Source of the DNA: an uncultured Clostridia bacterium
Lineage (GTDB): Bacteria > Bacillota > Clostridia > Christensenellales > Aristaeellaceae
Assembly: GCA_946411525.1 (NCBI GenBank)
Contig: CAMKEI010000021.1
Coordinates: forward strand, 1-35,639
Length of the DNA: 35,639 nt
Direction: 5' to 3'
The position numbers and the translations under genes are program-made. Below, in pieces: positions 7,534-15,397 of this stretch (its first letter is position 1; every line of letters begins with the position of its first letter). The notes beneath the pieces are model-generated. The model did not search any database and was not told the DNA's origin. It saw only the letters and a program-made list of their open reading frames with translations.

Positions 7534-8427
7534 ATGAAGATGAGCAGAAAACTGGCGGCGCTGATCCTTGCGCTGGCAATGACTGTCTCCTGCGCGTGCG
7601 TATTCGCGGAGGACGTGCCTTCCTGTCCGGCCGCGAGTTCCGAAACCGTGGCGGAACTGCTGAAAGTACCTGATTTCAAGTTCTTTGTCCGCCATGAAGG
7701 AATCGGGAAAGGATCAAGCGTCGTGTATACGGCCCCTTCCGAAGAGTCCCTGCGCCTTGCGGACGGCAAAGCGAGCTGCCGCCTGGACAATGAGATTGCC
7801 GCCGCCGGATATGTGGACGGCTGGCTGCTGGTCCGCTATGATATCAAGGACAACAAGGCCCGCGTTGGATATCTTCCGCCGAAGGTCAGCCGCGGTGTGA
7901 AAGCGGACGTCGGAAAGCTTGAATTCAGCGATATCACGGTGACGCTGGAGGAGCGGATCGATATTACGGACAATCCGAGGTCCAATTCAACGCCTTTCGG
8001 CACGCTGCCGGAAGGAACGGAGATCACGATTCTCGGCAAATATACCTATACCGGCAACTGGTGGTACGTCGAGACGAAACTTGACGGGCAGCTGACCCGC
8101 GGGTTTATCAACCGCAGCGATGCGGCAATCGTTGTGGACGGCGTTGTTTATTACGGAAACGAAGAGCTGGGCTTCCCGGCGGCTTCTCCCGAAAACAATC
8201 AGCAGACCGGTATGGTCGCCGTGACCGGTACGGAGGACGACGCGATCATTGTCCGGAAACACATCGGAGCGGATTCCAATATGGTGGCCAGGGTATACGG
8301 CGGAGATCTCTATCCGTGCTACGGCAGCGGAGAAGGACGGAACAACAGAATCTGGTATTACATCTGGGTGGACGGCGTATGGGGCTGGATCTCATCCGGG
8401 CATGCCGTTTTCATGGAAAACGAGTAA
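7534..8427 (+). CDS. Secreted protein with three bacterial SH3-like domains
   Basis: A 297-residue exported protein. A signal peptide (MKMSRKLAALILALAM..., cleavage likely after VFA near residue 25) is followed by three SH3b-like beta modules at about 55-115, 128-195 and 225-295. The second and third show the typical xxxVRxxxxxxxxxxGxxxxGxxxxxxG...W pattern and end in WWYVET and WGWISSGHAVF. Such domains usually bind peptidoglycan or act as wall-targeting modules, but there is no attached enzyme here, so the function is unknown. The ATG at 7534 is chosen because AAGGAGG is placed just upstream and the signal peptide begins there; the longer open frame from 7378 overlaps M20 and lacks a ribosome site. 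Fumarase follows 33 bp later with its own ribosome site. Confidence 0.8.
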   Translation: MKMSRKLAALILALAMTVSCACVFAEDVPSCPAASSETVAELLKVPDFKFFVRHEGIGKGSSVVYTAPSEESLRLADGKASCRLDNEIAAAGYVDGWLLVRYDIKDNKARVGYLPPKVSRGVKADVGKLEFSDITVTLEERIDITDNPRSNSTPFGTLPEGTEITILGKYTYTGNWWYVETKLDGQLTRGFINRSDAAIVVDGVVYYGNEELGFPAASPENNQQTGMVAVTGTEDDAIIVRKHIGADSNMVARVYGGDLYPCYGSGEGRNNRIWYYIWVDGVWGWISSGHAVFMENE

Positions 8428-8460
8428 ACCGGACAGTCCGGTAAACACAGGAGCCCGCAC

Positions 8461-9834
8461 ATGACATACAGAACAGAACACGACTCAATGGGTGAAGTCC
8501 GCGTTCCGGCAGACAGATACTGGGGAGCCCAGACCGAGCGCAGCCGGAACAATTTCCCGATCGGCGCGGGGAAGGAACCGATGCCGGATGAGATCATCCG
8601 GGCTTTTGCCGTGCTGAAAAAAGCCGCGGCGCTGGCGAACCGGGAACTGAAACCGGAAAAGATGACTGCCGGGAAATGCGACGCGATCTGCCGGACCGCC
8701 GATGAAATCCTCGCCGGGAAACTGGACGGACATTTCCCGCTGGTGGTCTGGCAGACAGGATCCGGGACCCAGAGCAACATGAACGTGAACGAAGTCATCG
8801 CCAACCGCGGGAACGAGATCGCGGGCAGCAGGCTTCTGCATCCCAACGACGACGTGAATATGAGCCAGTCCTCCAACGACACTTTTCCCACGGCGATGCA
8901 TATTGCCGCGGCGACAGCACTGGAGGAGGTTATCGCCGCCGCGACGCGGCTGAAGGACGAACTGATCCGGCTGGAGCATGAAAACGAAGACGCGCTCAAA
9001 TGCGGCCGGACCCATCTGCAGGACGCCACGCCGATCCTGTTTTCCCAGGAGATATCCGGCTGGCGGGCCAGCCTGGAAAAAGATGAAGAAATGCTGCGAA
9101 GCGCCCGGGGACCGCTGCTGTCGCTGGCGCTGGGCGGAACGGCTGTCGGGACGGGACTGAACGCTCCTGCGGGCTTTGATATCCTGTCCGCCGCAAAGAT
9201 TGCGGAGGAAACCGGCATCCCCTTTGTTACTGCGGAAAACAAATTCCATGCCCTGACATCCCGGGATGAAATGGTCTTCGCTCACGGCGCCCTGAAAGCG
9301 CTGGCGGCCGATCTGATGAAAATTGCCAACGATATCCGCTGGCTGGCCAGCGGACCGAGGCTGGGACTGGGAGAGATTTCGATCCCGGAGAATGAACCCG
9401 GATCCTCCATTATGCCGGGCAAGGTAAATCCCACTCAGTGCGAGCAGGTGACCATGGTCGCCGCCCAGGTGATGGGCAACGACGTAACGGTCGGGATTGC
9501 CGCGAGCCAGGGCAACTTCGAGCTGAACGTGTTCATGCCGGTGTGCGCTTACAACTTTCTGCAAAGCGCGCGGCTGCTCCGGGAAAGCATGGATTCATTC
9601 CGGGAACGCTGCGTGAGCGGGATCCGGGCGAACCGTGAAAAGATGAAGGAAAACGTGGACCGTTCCCTGATGCTGGTGACGGCGCTGTCGCCGAAGATCG
9701 GGTATGAAAACGCCGCGAAGACCGCGCAGAAGGCCCACCGGGAAGGGACCGGCCTGAAGGAGGCGTGCGTCGCACTGGGATTCCTCAGCGAGGAAGAGTT
9801 TGACAAATGCTTCCATCCGGAAAAGATGGTATAG
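8461..9834 (+). CDS. fumC: Class II fumarate hydratase
   Basis: Interconverts fumarate and L-malate without an iron-sulfur cluster, in the cytosol, as a homotetramer. The 457-residue length is standard. Signatures of the aspartase/fumarase superfamily are all present: GSGTQSNMNVNE (100-111), SQSSNDTFPTAMH (135-147), CGRTHLQDATPI with His185 as the family base-site residue, and the mobile SS loop GSSIMPGKVNP (314-324). HPNDDVNMSQSSND and the SGTQSNMN form distinguish fumarase from aspartase, though argininosuccinate lyase-type relatives share the loop. AGGAG precedes the start. An interrupted palindrome (ACCGGAC-A-GTCCGGT, 8428-8442) lies just after the preceding gene. In a fermenter the enzyme would serve reductive succinate formation or amino acid catabolism. 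Confidence 0.95.
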   Translation: MTYRTEHDSMGEVRVPADRYWGAQTERSRNNFPIGAGKEPMPDEIIRAFAVLKKAAALANRELKPEKMTAGKCDAICRTADEILAGKLDGHFPLVVWQTGSGTQSNMNVNEVIANRGNEIAGSRLLHPNDDVNMSQSSNDTFPTAMHIAAATALEEVIAAATRLKDELIRLEHENEDALKCGRTHLQDATPILFSQEISGWRASLEKDEEMLRSARGPLLSLALGGTAVGTGLNAPAGFDILSAAKIAEETGIPFVTAENKFHALTSRDEMVFAHGALKALAADLMKIANDIRWLASGPRLGLGEISIPENEPGSSIMPGKVNPTQCEQVTMVAAQVMGNDVTVGIAASQGNFELNVFMPVCAYNFLQSARLLRESMDSFRERCVSGIRANREKMKENVDRSLMLVTALSPKIGYENAAKTAQKAHREGTGLKEACVALGFLSEEEFDKCFHPEKMV

Positions 9835-9838
9835 ATCC

Positions 9839-9873
9839 AATTCGTAATTCATAATTCAGAATTGATCATTCAG
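9839..9873. repeat. AATTCAY heptanucleotide tandem repeat, copy 3
   Basis: Five 7-bp units, partly decayed (AATTCGT, AATTCAT, AATTCAG, AATTGAT, CATTCAG), fill the start of the gap between fumC and the AlaX-like gene. The same unit occurs at 140-167 and 1632-1666. Confidence 0.75.
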
Positions 9874-9921
9874 GATTTTACATTTCATCAATCGGAATGA
9901 TAAGTTCACAGGAGTCCGGAA

Positions 9922-11112
9922 ATGACGGAAAGACTTTACTATAACGACGCGTATCTGTGGGAGTTTGACGCCGTTGTCACCAGTGTAAAAAACGGAAAGC
10001 GGCCGGGAGAGTGGGAAGTGATACTGGACCGGAGCGCTTTTTATCCGACGTCCGGCGGGCAGCCTTTTGATACGGGTACGCTGTGCCATGGGAAAGTTCA
10101 TGCAAACGTGACGAACGTGGAGGCTGACGCGTCGGGTGAAGTCATCCACACGGTCGACAGGGAGATTCCGGCCGGGACTGCGGTGCATGGCGGGATCGAC
10201 GGCGCGCGGCGGACGGACCACATGGAACAGCATGGCGGTGAGCATATGCTGGCCGGCGCAATCTGGGAGAAACTCGGCGGGATAACGATCGGGCTGCATC
10301 TGGGCCAGACGGAATCCAGCATTGACGTATCCATGCCCGACGGAAGGACTCATCTGACCGAGGAAGAAATCCTGCTGCTGGAAGAAACGGTGAACGGGCG
10401 CATCCGGATGGACGCGCCGATTCGCTGCTGGTTCCCGGAGGAGGACGAACTGAAAAAGCTTCCGCTCCGCAAAGCTCCGACGGTAACGGAACATGTAAGA
10501 ATTGTAGCCATGGGCGATTTTGAGATGGTCGCCTGCGGCGGGACGCATCCGGCTTCCACCGGGCGGATCGGCCTCCTCAAAATTATTTCTGCGATCCCGG
10601 CAAAGGGTAAGATCCGGGTTTCGTTTGTCTGCGGTGGACGGGCGGTTCGCCTGTTCCGGACTTATATGCGGTTTGCGGACAAGGCCGGCGCAGCCCTGAG
10701 CTGTCCGGTGGAAAAGCTTTCCAGTGCTGCGGCTGAACTGAAATACCGGCTGTCAGAGGCGGAAAAGCGGGCCAACCGTCTGGAGACCCGGGAGATCCTG
10801 GCGAAAATGGAAGAGAACGGGGAAGAACTGGAGGGAACCGTTCTTTGCGTGATAACGCTGCCGGAGACAGACGGCCGGGCTGTGACGGCGGCCGTGTCCG
10901 AGTATATCAGGACCGGGGGACGGGCAGTCCTGCTGTGTGCGGGAGAGAGGCTGACATTCGCCCGGTCGGCGGATGTGAAGACAGATATGAATGAGCTAAT
11001 CAAGCGGGTAGCCCGCGGCGGAGGCAGGCCGGACATGGCCAGCGGAGCGGGAATACCGGAATGCGTGTCTGTGGCAAGGAAAATCCTGATGACGGAAGGG
11101 ATCGGCAGATGA
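9922..11112 (+). CDS. AlaX-type alanyl-tRNA editing protein with DHHA1 domain
   Basis: A stand-alone relative of the AlaRS editing half, 396 residues, expected to hydrolyse Ser- or Gly-tRNA(Ala) in trans. The N-terminal beta-barrel has AFYPTSGGQPFDTG (39-52), typical of AlaRS/AlaX. The zinc-binding editing core has HMEQH (His100, His104) and CGGTH (Cys205, His209). Residues 260-300 form a helical linker, and the C-terminal 100 residues resemble DHHA1, ending with the glycine-rich GGGRPDMASGAG. There is no aminoacylation domain, so this is not full AlaRS. This is the longer AlaX-L layout. ACAGGAGTCCGG precedes the start. Its stop overlaps the start of an 80-aa gene (ATGA), so the two are translationally coupled. 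Confidence 0.9.
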   Translation: MTERLYYNDAYLWEFDAVVTSVKNGKRPGEWEVILDRSAFYPTSGGQPFDTGTLCHGKVHANVTNVEADASGEVIHTVDREIPAGTAVHGGIDGARRTDHMEQHGGEHMLAGAIWEKLGGITIGLHLGQTESSIDVSMPDGRTHLTEEEILLLEETVNGRIRMDAPIRCWFPEEDELKKLPLRKAPTVTEHVRIVAMGDFEMVACGGTHPASTGRIGLLKIISAIPAKGKIRVSFVCGGRAVRLFRTYMRFADKAGAALSCPVEKLSSAAAELKYRLSEAEKRANRLETREILAKMEENGEELEGTVLCVITLPETDGRAVTAAVSEYIRTGGRAVLLCAGERLTFARSADVKTDMNELIKRVARGGGRPDMASGAGIPECVSVARKILMTEGIGR

Positions 11113-11351
11113 TGGAAGAGAAAGACCTGATCCGGATCCGGTGGCATGTCGACCGCACAAAGGAACCGGCTGTGTATATGCTGGTCTGTTTGCATCCGGA
11201 TTATCCGGATATGCAGGTATGTGTGTCCTCAGCTGAAGTCACGGAGCGCGTGGCCAAAGCGAAGCTTATGCAGGAAATGTACGAACTCGGCGAAAAGAAA
11301 GGCATCGAACCGAAGAGACTGCGATTCAAGATCAACGGAATAGAGGAATAA
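11109..11351 (+). CDS. Small unrecognised protein coupled to AlaX-like gene
   Basis: An 80-residue soluble protein with no family that I recognise. It starts MMEEKDLIRIRWHVDRTKEP, has a central region VYMLVCLHPDYPDMQVCVSS and a charged helical tail rich in Lys and Glu, ending LRFKINGIEE. The start ATG overlaps the preceding stop as ATGA, which is why I prefer it over the longer frame from 11061. It ends 4 bp before a strong terminator, so it closes the operon. The layout suggests a beta strand-helix cytosolic protein. No function is offered. Confidence 0.65.
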   Translation: MMEEKDLIRIRWHVDRTKEPAVYMLVCLHPDYPDMQVCVSSAEVTERVAKAKLMQEMYELGEKKGIEPKRLRFKINGIEE

Positions 11352-11355
11352 AAAA

Positions 11356-11390
11356 CCGGCTGCTCCCGCGCGGGAGCAGCCGGCCTGTTT
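11356..11390. terminator. Bidirectional Rho-independent terminator between the AlaX operon and secG
   Basis: A perfect 28-bp palindrome (11356-11383) with arms CCGGCTGCTCCCGC / GCGGGAGCAGCCGG is preceded by AAAAA and followed by CCTGTTT. It serves the plus-strand small gene and also the convergent secG, whose stop is 20 bp away. Confidence 0.85.
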
Positions 11391-11402
11391 ACGGAACGGG
11401 TT

Positions 11403-11633
11403 TTATTTGCTGATGAGCAGCATGACCAGGGACAGCACGACGAAAATGCCGGCCGCAATCTTGGTACCAAGAGCGAGCTTGGCTTCAAAGGTCTTGGTCT
11501 TGGACTTGCTGAAATAGCTGTTGGACTGGCCGGAAAGAGCGCTGATGCCGCCTTCCTCGGAAGACTGCAGGAGCACGGTAACGATCATAAAAAGCGCTGC
11601 GATAATCAGCACAACGGAAACAACGGTAACCAT
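11403..11633 (-). CDS. secG: Preprotein translocase subunit SecG
   Basis: Small non-essential subunit of the SecYEG channel that assists SecA-driven export. The 76-residue length, two hydrophobic helices (about 3-22 and 53-74) and the loop QSSEEGGISALSGQSNSYF are diagnostic of SecG. CGAGGAGG lies 8-9 bp before the ATG. It has its own promoter (TTGCAT-17-TATGAT, 11667-11695) and stops before the bidirectional terminator. The rnr and smpB genes that often follow secG are absent here. Confidence 0.93.
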   Translation of the reverse strand: MVTVVSVVLIIAALFMIVTVLLQSSEEGGISALSGQSNSYFSKSKTKTFEAKLALGTKIAAGIFVVLSLVMLLISK

Positions 11634-11666
11634 AAGTACAAACCTCCTCGATGAATCAGCCTGAGT

Positions 11667-11695
11667 ATCATATCATATGGCTGATGAAAATGCAA
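11667..11695 (-). promoter_or_regulatory. secG promoter
   Basis: On the minus strand TTGCAT (-35) and TATGAT (-10) are exactly 17 bp apart, ending about 34 bp before the secG start. This matches the housekeeping sigma consensus well. Confidence 0.65.
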
Positions 11696-11733
11696 CAGGA
11701 AATATTACGGACCGGCGATGGCGGGGGAGGATA

Positions 11734-12426
11734 TTATTCTGCCAGGTCGCGGTTCTGCTTGCGGGCGGCAAGGGCCGCCAGGCAGCACTCCTTGCTGCGT
11801 TCGATATGGTGCTTCATCAGCTTTTCAAATTCGGGCAGGTTTTTCTGCTCGACCAGATCCACCAGTTTATGATGCTCGGCACGCGCTTCGCCCCGGCGAT
11901 CTTCCTGCTTGATGGCCATGGCGGAGAAACGGCGGATATATTCATCCTGTCCCTCGATCACCCGAAGAATCCGGTTTTTGCCGGAGATGGCTGTCAGCTG
12001 GGTGTGGAAATCGCGGGCCAGGGGAGAGAGCGCCTCCACATCGTTCTTTTTGTCCAGCTCATCCATTCTGGCGAGCTTTTCCCGCAGAGAGGCAATGTCT
12101 TCCGGCGTGGCTTTCTCGATGATGTCCGGCAGCGTCAGCATTTCCAGGCAGTTGCGGATGGTGTAGATCTGCTCGACATCTTCCGCTGTAAAAGCGTGGA
12201 CTATCACGCCGCGGCGCATAACATACTCAACCAGCCCGTCCCGTTCCAGCTTGCGCAGGGCCTCTCTCAGGGGGGTGCGGGAGATATGAAGACGGTCCGC
12301 GTAGTCTGTTTCGACAATCCGTTCACCGGCAGGAATTTCCCCGGTGATGATGGCTTTTTTCAGAACTTCATAGGCGATCTCACGAATGGGCCGGCTTTCC
12401 ATCATCGGCTGGAAGGTAAGGGACAT
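11734..12426 (-). CDS. GntR-family transcriptional regulator (FadR/FCD subgroup)
   Basis: A DNA-binding regulator of 230 residues. The N-terminal winged helix-turn-helix (about 10-70) has the GntR pattern PIREIAYEVLKKAIITGEI, ERIVETDYADRLHISRTPLREALRKLERDGLV. The C-terminal helical FCD ligand domain (about 80-215) contains FHTQL, with the metal-site pattern completed by EHHKLV and MKHHIERS. FCD regulators usually sense organic acids such as sugar acids, lactate or TCA intermediates. The start at 12426 is set by GAGGAGG 8 bp upstream; an in-frame start at 12465 lies beyond the promoter's probable transcription start. A palindrome TTGTATACAA sits at its own -10, suggesting autorepression. Target genes are not evident nearby. 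Confidence 0.9.
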   Translation of the reverse strand: MSLTFQPMMESRPIREIAYEVLKKAIITGEIPAGERIVETDYADRLHISRTPLREALRKLERDGLVEYVMRRGVIVHAFTAEDVEQIYTIRNCLEMLTLPDIIEKATPEDIASLREKLARMDELDKKNDVEALSPLARDFHTQLTAISGKNRILRVIEGQDEYIRRFSAMAIKQEDRRGEARAEHHKLVDLVEQKNLPEFEKLMKHHIERSKECCLAALAARKQNRDLAE

Positions 12427-12466
12427 GATACAACCTCCTCGTCCAGTGCGGAACTTTCTCTGCACT

Positions 12467-12476
12467 TTGTATACAA
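12467..12476. promoter_or_regulatory. Putative GntR operator TTGTATACAA
   Basis: A perfect 10-bp palindrome that abuts the -10 of the gntR promoter (minus strand, 12475-12480), so a bound repressor would block transcription. It fits the TnGTATACnA-like sites known for FCD-type GntR proteins. Binding is inferred. Confidence 0.6.
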
Positions 12477-12503
12477 GTTACAACAAAAAAACAATTATGT
12501 CAA
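12475..12503 (-). promoter_or_regulatory. Promoter of the GntR-family gene
   Basis: On the minus strand a perfect TTGACA (12498-12503) is followed after 17 bp by TAACTT (12475-12480). The strong -35 and weak -10 next to the operator palindrome are typical of a controlled promoter. Confidence 0.6.
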
Positions 12504-12517
12504 GATTCAGCAATGAG

Positions 12518-12547
12518 TTGCAGAAAAGGGCAATGAAAATGTATAAT
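12518..12547 (+). promoter_or_regulatory. Promoter of the murB-rapZ-whiA operon
   Basis: TTGCAG (12518-12523) and a perfect TATAAT (12542-12547) are separated by 18 bp. The leader to the murB ATG is about 75 nt. No attenuator hairpin is obvious in it. Confidence 0.6.
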
Positions 12548-12630
12548 GAAGCGTTATCTGATACGGGAAGCGGAAGACAGAGGGCGGGCAAGGGAGCAAC
12601 GCCATCAGGATATATTGAGGAGTTTTACAG

Positions 12631-13509
12631 ATGTTTGAACGTTTCGGCGCTCTGGTAAACGAACCGATGAGCGAACATACGACACTGAGACTGGGCGGAC
12701 CGGCGGATTATCTTGTGTTTCCCCGGAGCGCGGAGGAGATCGCCGCACTGTTCGCCGAGGCAGACGCCCATCATCTGCCGGTGACTGTCATCGGCCACGG
12801 GAGCAATCTGCTTGTGCTGGACGGAGGGATCCGGGGGCTGGTAATCTGCATCGGCAAAAACATGAGGAAGATTGTCCGGACGGGGAACATAATCAGCGCG
12901 CAGGCCGGCGCCATGCTCGGAAGCGTCGCGGCTGAAGCCGCGGAAGCAGGACTGAGCGGACTGGAATTCGCATCCGGGATCCCGGGTACTGTCGGCGGCG
13001 GGGTGACCATGAACGCAGGCGCGTACGACGGGGAGATCGCGCAGACGGTCATCGCCGTAAACGGCCTGTATCCCGACGGAAAGCAGGTTACCCTGTCCCG
13101 GGAAGAAATGAAATTCGGATACAGGCGTTCCGCCGTGACGGAGAAAAATCTGATCGTGACGGAGGCCATGTTTGAGCTTCGGGAAGGGAAACCGGCGGAA
13201 ATCCGGGCCAGGATGTCCGAACTGAACGCCAGAAGGGCGGAAAAACAGCCACTGGACGTTCCCAGCGCGGGCAGCACATTCAAACGCCCGGAAGGCTACT
13301 ATGCCGCCGCCCTGATTGACCAATGCGGGCTGAAAGGGTACAGCGTCGGCGGAGCGATGGTGAGCATGAAGCACGCAGGATTCCTGGTCAACACTGGCTC
13401 GAGCAGCCGGGATTTTCTGGAGCTGATGAAAAAGGTACAGCAGATCGTGGAGGAACGCGTCGGCGTAAAACTTGAGCCGGAGATCCGGATAATAGGGGAA
13501 GAATCATGA
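12631..13509 (+). CDS. murB: UDP-N-acetylenolpyruvoylglucosamine reductase
   Basis: Reduces UDP-GlcNAc-enolpyruvate to UDP-MurNAc with NADPH and FAD, the second committed step of peptidoglycan synthesis. At 292 residues it is the short type II MurB, as in Firmicutes. It has the FAD-binding THTTLRLGGPADYL-like N-terminus (HTTLRLGGPADYLV), GHGSNLLVLDGG, SGLEFASGIPGTVGGGVTMN with the substrate-binding glycines, and C-terminal PSAGSTFKRPEGYYAAALI, which contains the catalytic Ser (AGSTF), followed by HAGFLVNTG. GAGGAGT precedes the ATG. The stop overlaps rapZ by 4 bp, so murB heads the operon. Confidence 0.96.
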   Translation: MFERFGALVNEPMSEHTTLRLGGPADYLVFPRSAEEIAALFAEADAHHLPVTVIGHGSNLLVLDGGIRGLVICIGKNMRKIVRTGNIISAQAGAMLGSVAAEAAEAGLSGLEFASGIPGTVGGGVTMNAGAYDGEIAQTVIAVNGLYPDGKQVTLSREEMKFGYRRSAVTEKNLIVTEAMFELREGKPAEIRARMSELNARRAEKQPLDVPSAGSTFKRPEGYYAAALIDQCGLKGYSVGGAMVSMKHAGFLVNTGSSSRDFLELMKKVQQIVEERVGVKLEPEIRIIGEES

Positions 13510-14408
13510 AATATCTGATCGTGACAGGACAAAGCGGAGCGGGCAAAACTGTATGTGTCCGCTACCTGGAAGACAAGGGCAGCTTCTGTATGGACAATAT
13601 ACCGCCCATGATGCTGCCGAAGCTGATTGAGGCTTTCAGCACGACGCCCGTGAAACAGCAGACGGTGACGATTGCCGTGGACGTGCGCAGCGGAGAATTT
13701 TTTGACGCCGCCGCCGTAGCTCAGATGATCGGTGAACTCCGGGCGATGGGCAACCGGATTGAGGTCATTTTTATGGAAGCCAGCGACGACACGCTGCTGG
13801 ATCGTTACAAGGAAACCCGCCGCGAGCATCCCCTGTGCCAGGAAGGCCTGACGCTGACCGAAGCCATCAGCGAGGAGCGGGCACGGCTGCAGCCTCTGAG
13901 GGAAATCGCGGGATACGTCATCGACACGACCGGTATGACAATCCGGATGGTGAGAAGAATGCTGGATCAGCGGCTGGGTGATCTTTCCGACGCCGAACCG
14001 CCGATCCGGGCGGAAGTCATGAGCTTCGGCTTTAAGAGAGGCCTTCCGCGGCAGGCGGACCTGGTGACGGACGTGCGCTTCCTGCCGAATCCTTTTTATA
14101 TCGAGGCCCTGTGCAGGCACTGCGGTCTTGACGAAGACGTGCGCAGCTTTGTGATGGATCATCCGACCACAAAGGAGTTCATGCTCAGGTATACAGACCT
14201 GCTGGACTTCCTGATTCCCCATTACCGGGAGGAGGGAAAACGACGGCTGGTGATTGCCATCGGCTGCACCGGCGGCGCGCACCGTTCCGTCGCGATCGCC
14301 GAAGCGATCGGGCAGTATCTGAGAGATAAGGGACTTCCGACAGAAATCAATCACAGGGATCTGCTGCTGGAGCAGGCGCGCTGGACCACGCCGGTTGAGG
14401 AGGCATAA
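13506..14408 (+). CDS. rapZ: RNase adapter / nucleotide-binding protein RapZ (YvcJ)
   Basis: A P-loop protein of 300 residues. In enterics RapZ delivers the sRNA GlmZ to RNase E and senses glucosamine-6-phosphate; in Firmicutes YvcJ is a GTP-binding protein linked to cell-wall carbon flow and competence. The Walker A motif TGQSGAGKT is near the N-terminus, then FCMDNIPPMMLPKL. The C-terminal domain has VTDVRFLPNPFY, YTDLLDFLIPHY and the signature AIGCTGGAHRSVAIAE. It overlaps murB by 4 bp and whiA by 1 bp (TAATG). In most Firmicutes yvcK lies between rapZ and whiA; it is missing here. Confidence 0.96.
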   Translation: MKYLIVTGQSGAGKTVCVRYLEDKGSFCMDNIPPMMLPKLIEAFSTTPVKQQTVTIAVDVRSGEFFDAAAVAQMIGELRAMGNRIEVIFMEASDDTLLDRYKETRREHPLCQEGLTLTEAISEERARLQPLREIAGYVIDTTGMTIRMVRRMLDQRLGDLSDAEPPIRAEVMSFGFKRGLPRQADLVTDVRFLPNPFYIEALCRHCGLDEDVRSFVMDHPTTKEFMLRYTDLLDFLIPHYREEGKRRLVIAIGCTGGAHRSVAIAEAIGQYLRDKGLPTEINHRDLLLEQARWTTPVEEA

Positions 14409-15397
14409 TGCGTACGTCAGATACGCGGAGTTTTTCCGCGGGGGTTAAGGAGGAGCTGATCAGGCTGCCCATGGGGAAGCCCTGCTGCATGCTGAGCGAG
14501 ATCTCTGCCCTGACCCAGACGTCCGGACATCTGGCGTTCCGGGGAGGCGGCTGGATTTCAGCGAGCTACAGGCTCGACAACGCAGGCACGGCGCGAAGGC
14601 TGTTTCAGCTGCTGAAAAAACGGCTGAACGTCGCACCGAAGCTTCACTTTGTCCAGACCCGCCAGCTGGGCGGACGCCGAAGCTGCGTGCTGACGCTCGG
14701 AACAGAGGATACAAGGACGCTGCTGAACGCGCTGCATATGGCTGAGACCGATGAAGACGGACAAATCCATCTGAAGCGGACAGTTCCGCGGCATCCGATG
14801 ACACGTCAGTGCTGCCGCAGGGCATTCCTTCGGGGGGCGTTTCTTGGCGCCGGTACGCTGACCCATCCCGAGAAGGGATATCATTTTGAGTGGAAGGCAG
14901 AAGACGGGCGGCTGGCCGAAACGCTGGAGAAACTGCTGGAAAAATGCGATCTGCCGTACAGGAGTTATCTGCGCAAGGGCACCCGGGTGATTTATCTGAA
15001 AGGCGCCCAGCAGATTTCCGATATGCTGGCCATTATGGGCGCCGGAAGCAGCGTGCTGGAAATGGAAAACATCCGGATCAACAAACAGCTGCGGGCGGCG
15101 GCAACCAGGGCTGCCAACTGTGACGAACACAATAGTGAAAAAATGCTGGATGCCGGCCAGAAACAGGCGGAAGCGATCCGGCGTATCTCCATAGCCAGGG
15201 GCCTGTTTACGCTGCCGCCGGCTTTACGGGAGGCGGCGAGACTGCGGGTGGAGAATCCGGATCTGAGCCTGCAGGAACTGGGAGAGATGATGGATCCGCC
15301 GGTCGGCAAAAGCGGTATGAACCACCGGCTCCGCCGTCTGATGGAGATCGCGCGGCAGGTTGAGCGTGAATACGGGCAAAGGGGAAGGGACGAATGA
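14408..15397 (+). CDS. whiA: DNA-binding protein WhiA
   Basis: A conserved Gram-positive protein of 329 residues that affects cell division and, in actinomycetes, sporulation genes. It joins a degenerate LAGLIDADG homing-endonuclease-like part (about 10-215; RRAFLRGAFLGAGTL, YHFEWK) to a C-terminal helix-turn-helix. The link contains NCDEHNSEKMLDAGQKQAEAI-like residues (NCDEHNSEKMLDAG), and the HTH region has LPPALREAARLRVENPDLS and GKSGMNHRLRRLMEIA. All are characteristic of WhiA. It starts within the rapZ stop (TAATG) and overlaps the next gene by 4 bp, so translation of the whole cluster is coupled. Confidence 0.95.
   Translation: MRTSDTRSFSAGVKEELIRLPMGKPCCMLSEISALTQTSGHLAFRGGGWISASYRLDNAGTARRLFQLLKKRLNVAPKLHFVQTRQLGGRRSCVLTLGTEDTRTLLNALHMAETDEDGQIHLKRTVPRHPMTRQCCRRAFLRGAFLGAGTLTHPEKGYHFEWKAEDGRLAETLEKLLEKCDLPYRSYLRKGTRVIYLKGAQQISDMLAIMGAGSSVLEMENIRINKQLRAAATRAANCDEHNSEKMLDAGQKQAEAIRRISIARGLFTLPPALREAARLRVENPDLSLQELGEMMDPPVGKSGMNHRLRRLMEIARQVEREYGQRGRDE

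Noticed and set aside
8428-8442. Interrupted palindrome ACCGGAC-A-GTCCGGT between the SH3 gene and fumC
   Set aside because: It is too short for a terminator, has no T-tract, and GC-rich inverted repeats of this size are common here. It could be an operator but nothing supports that.
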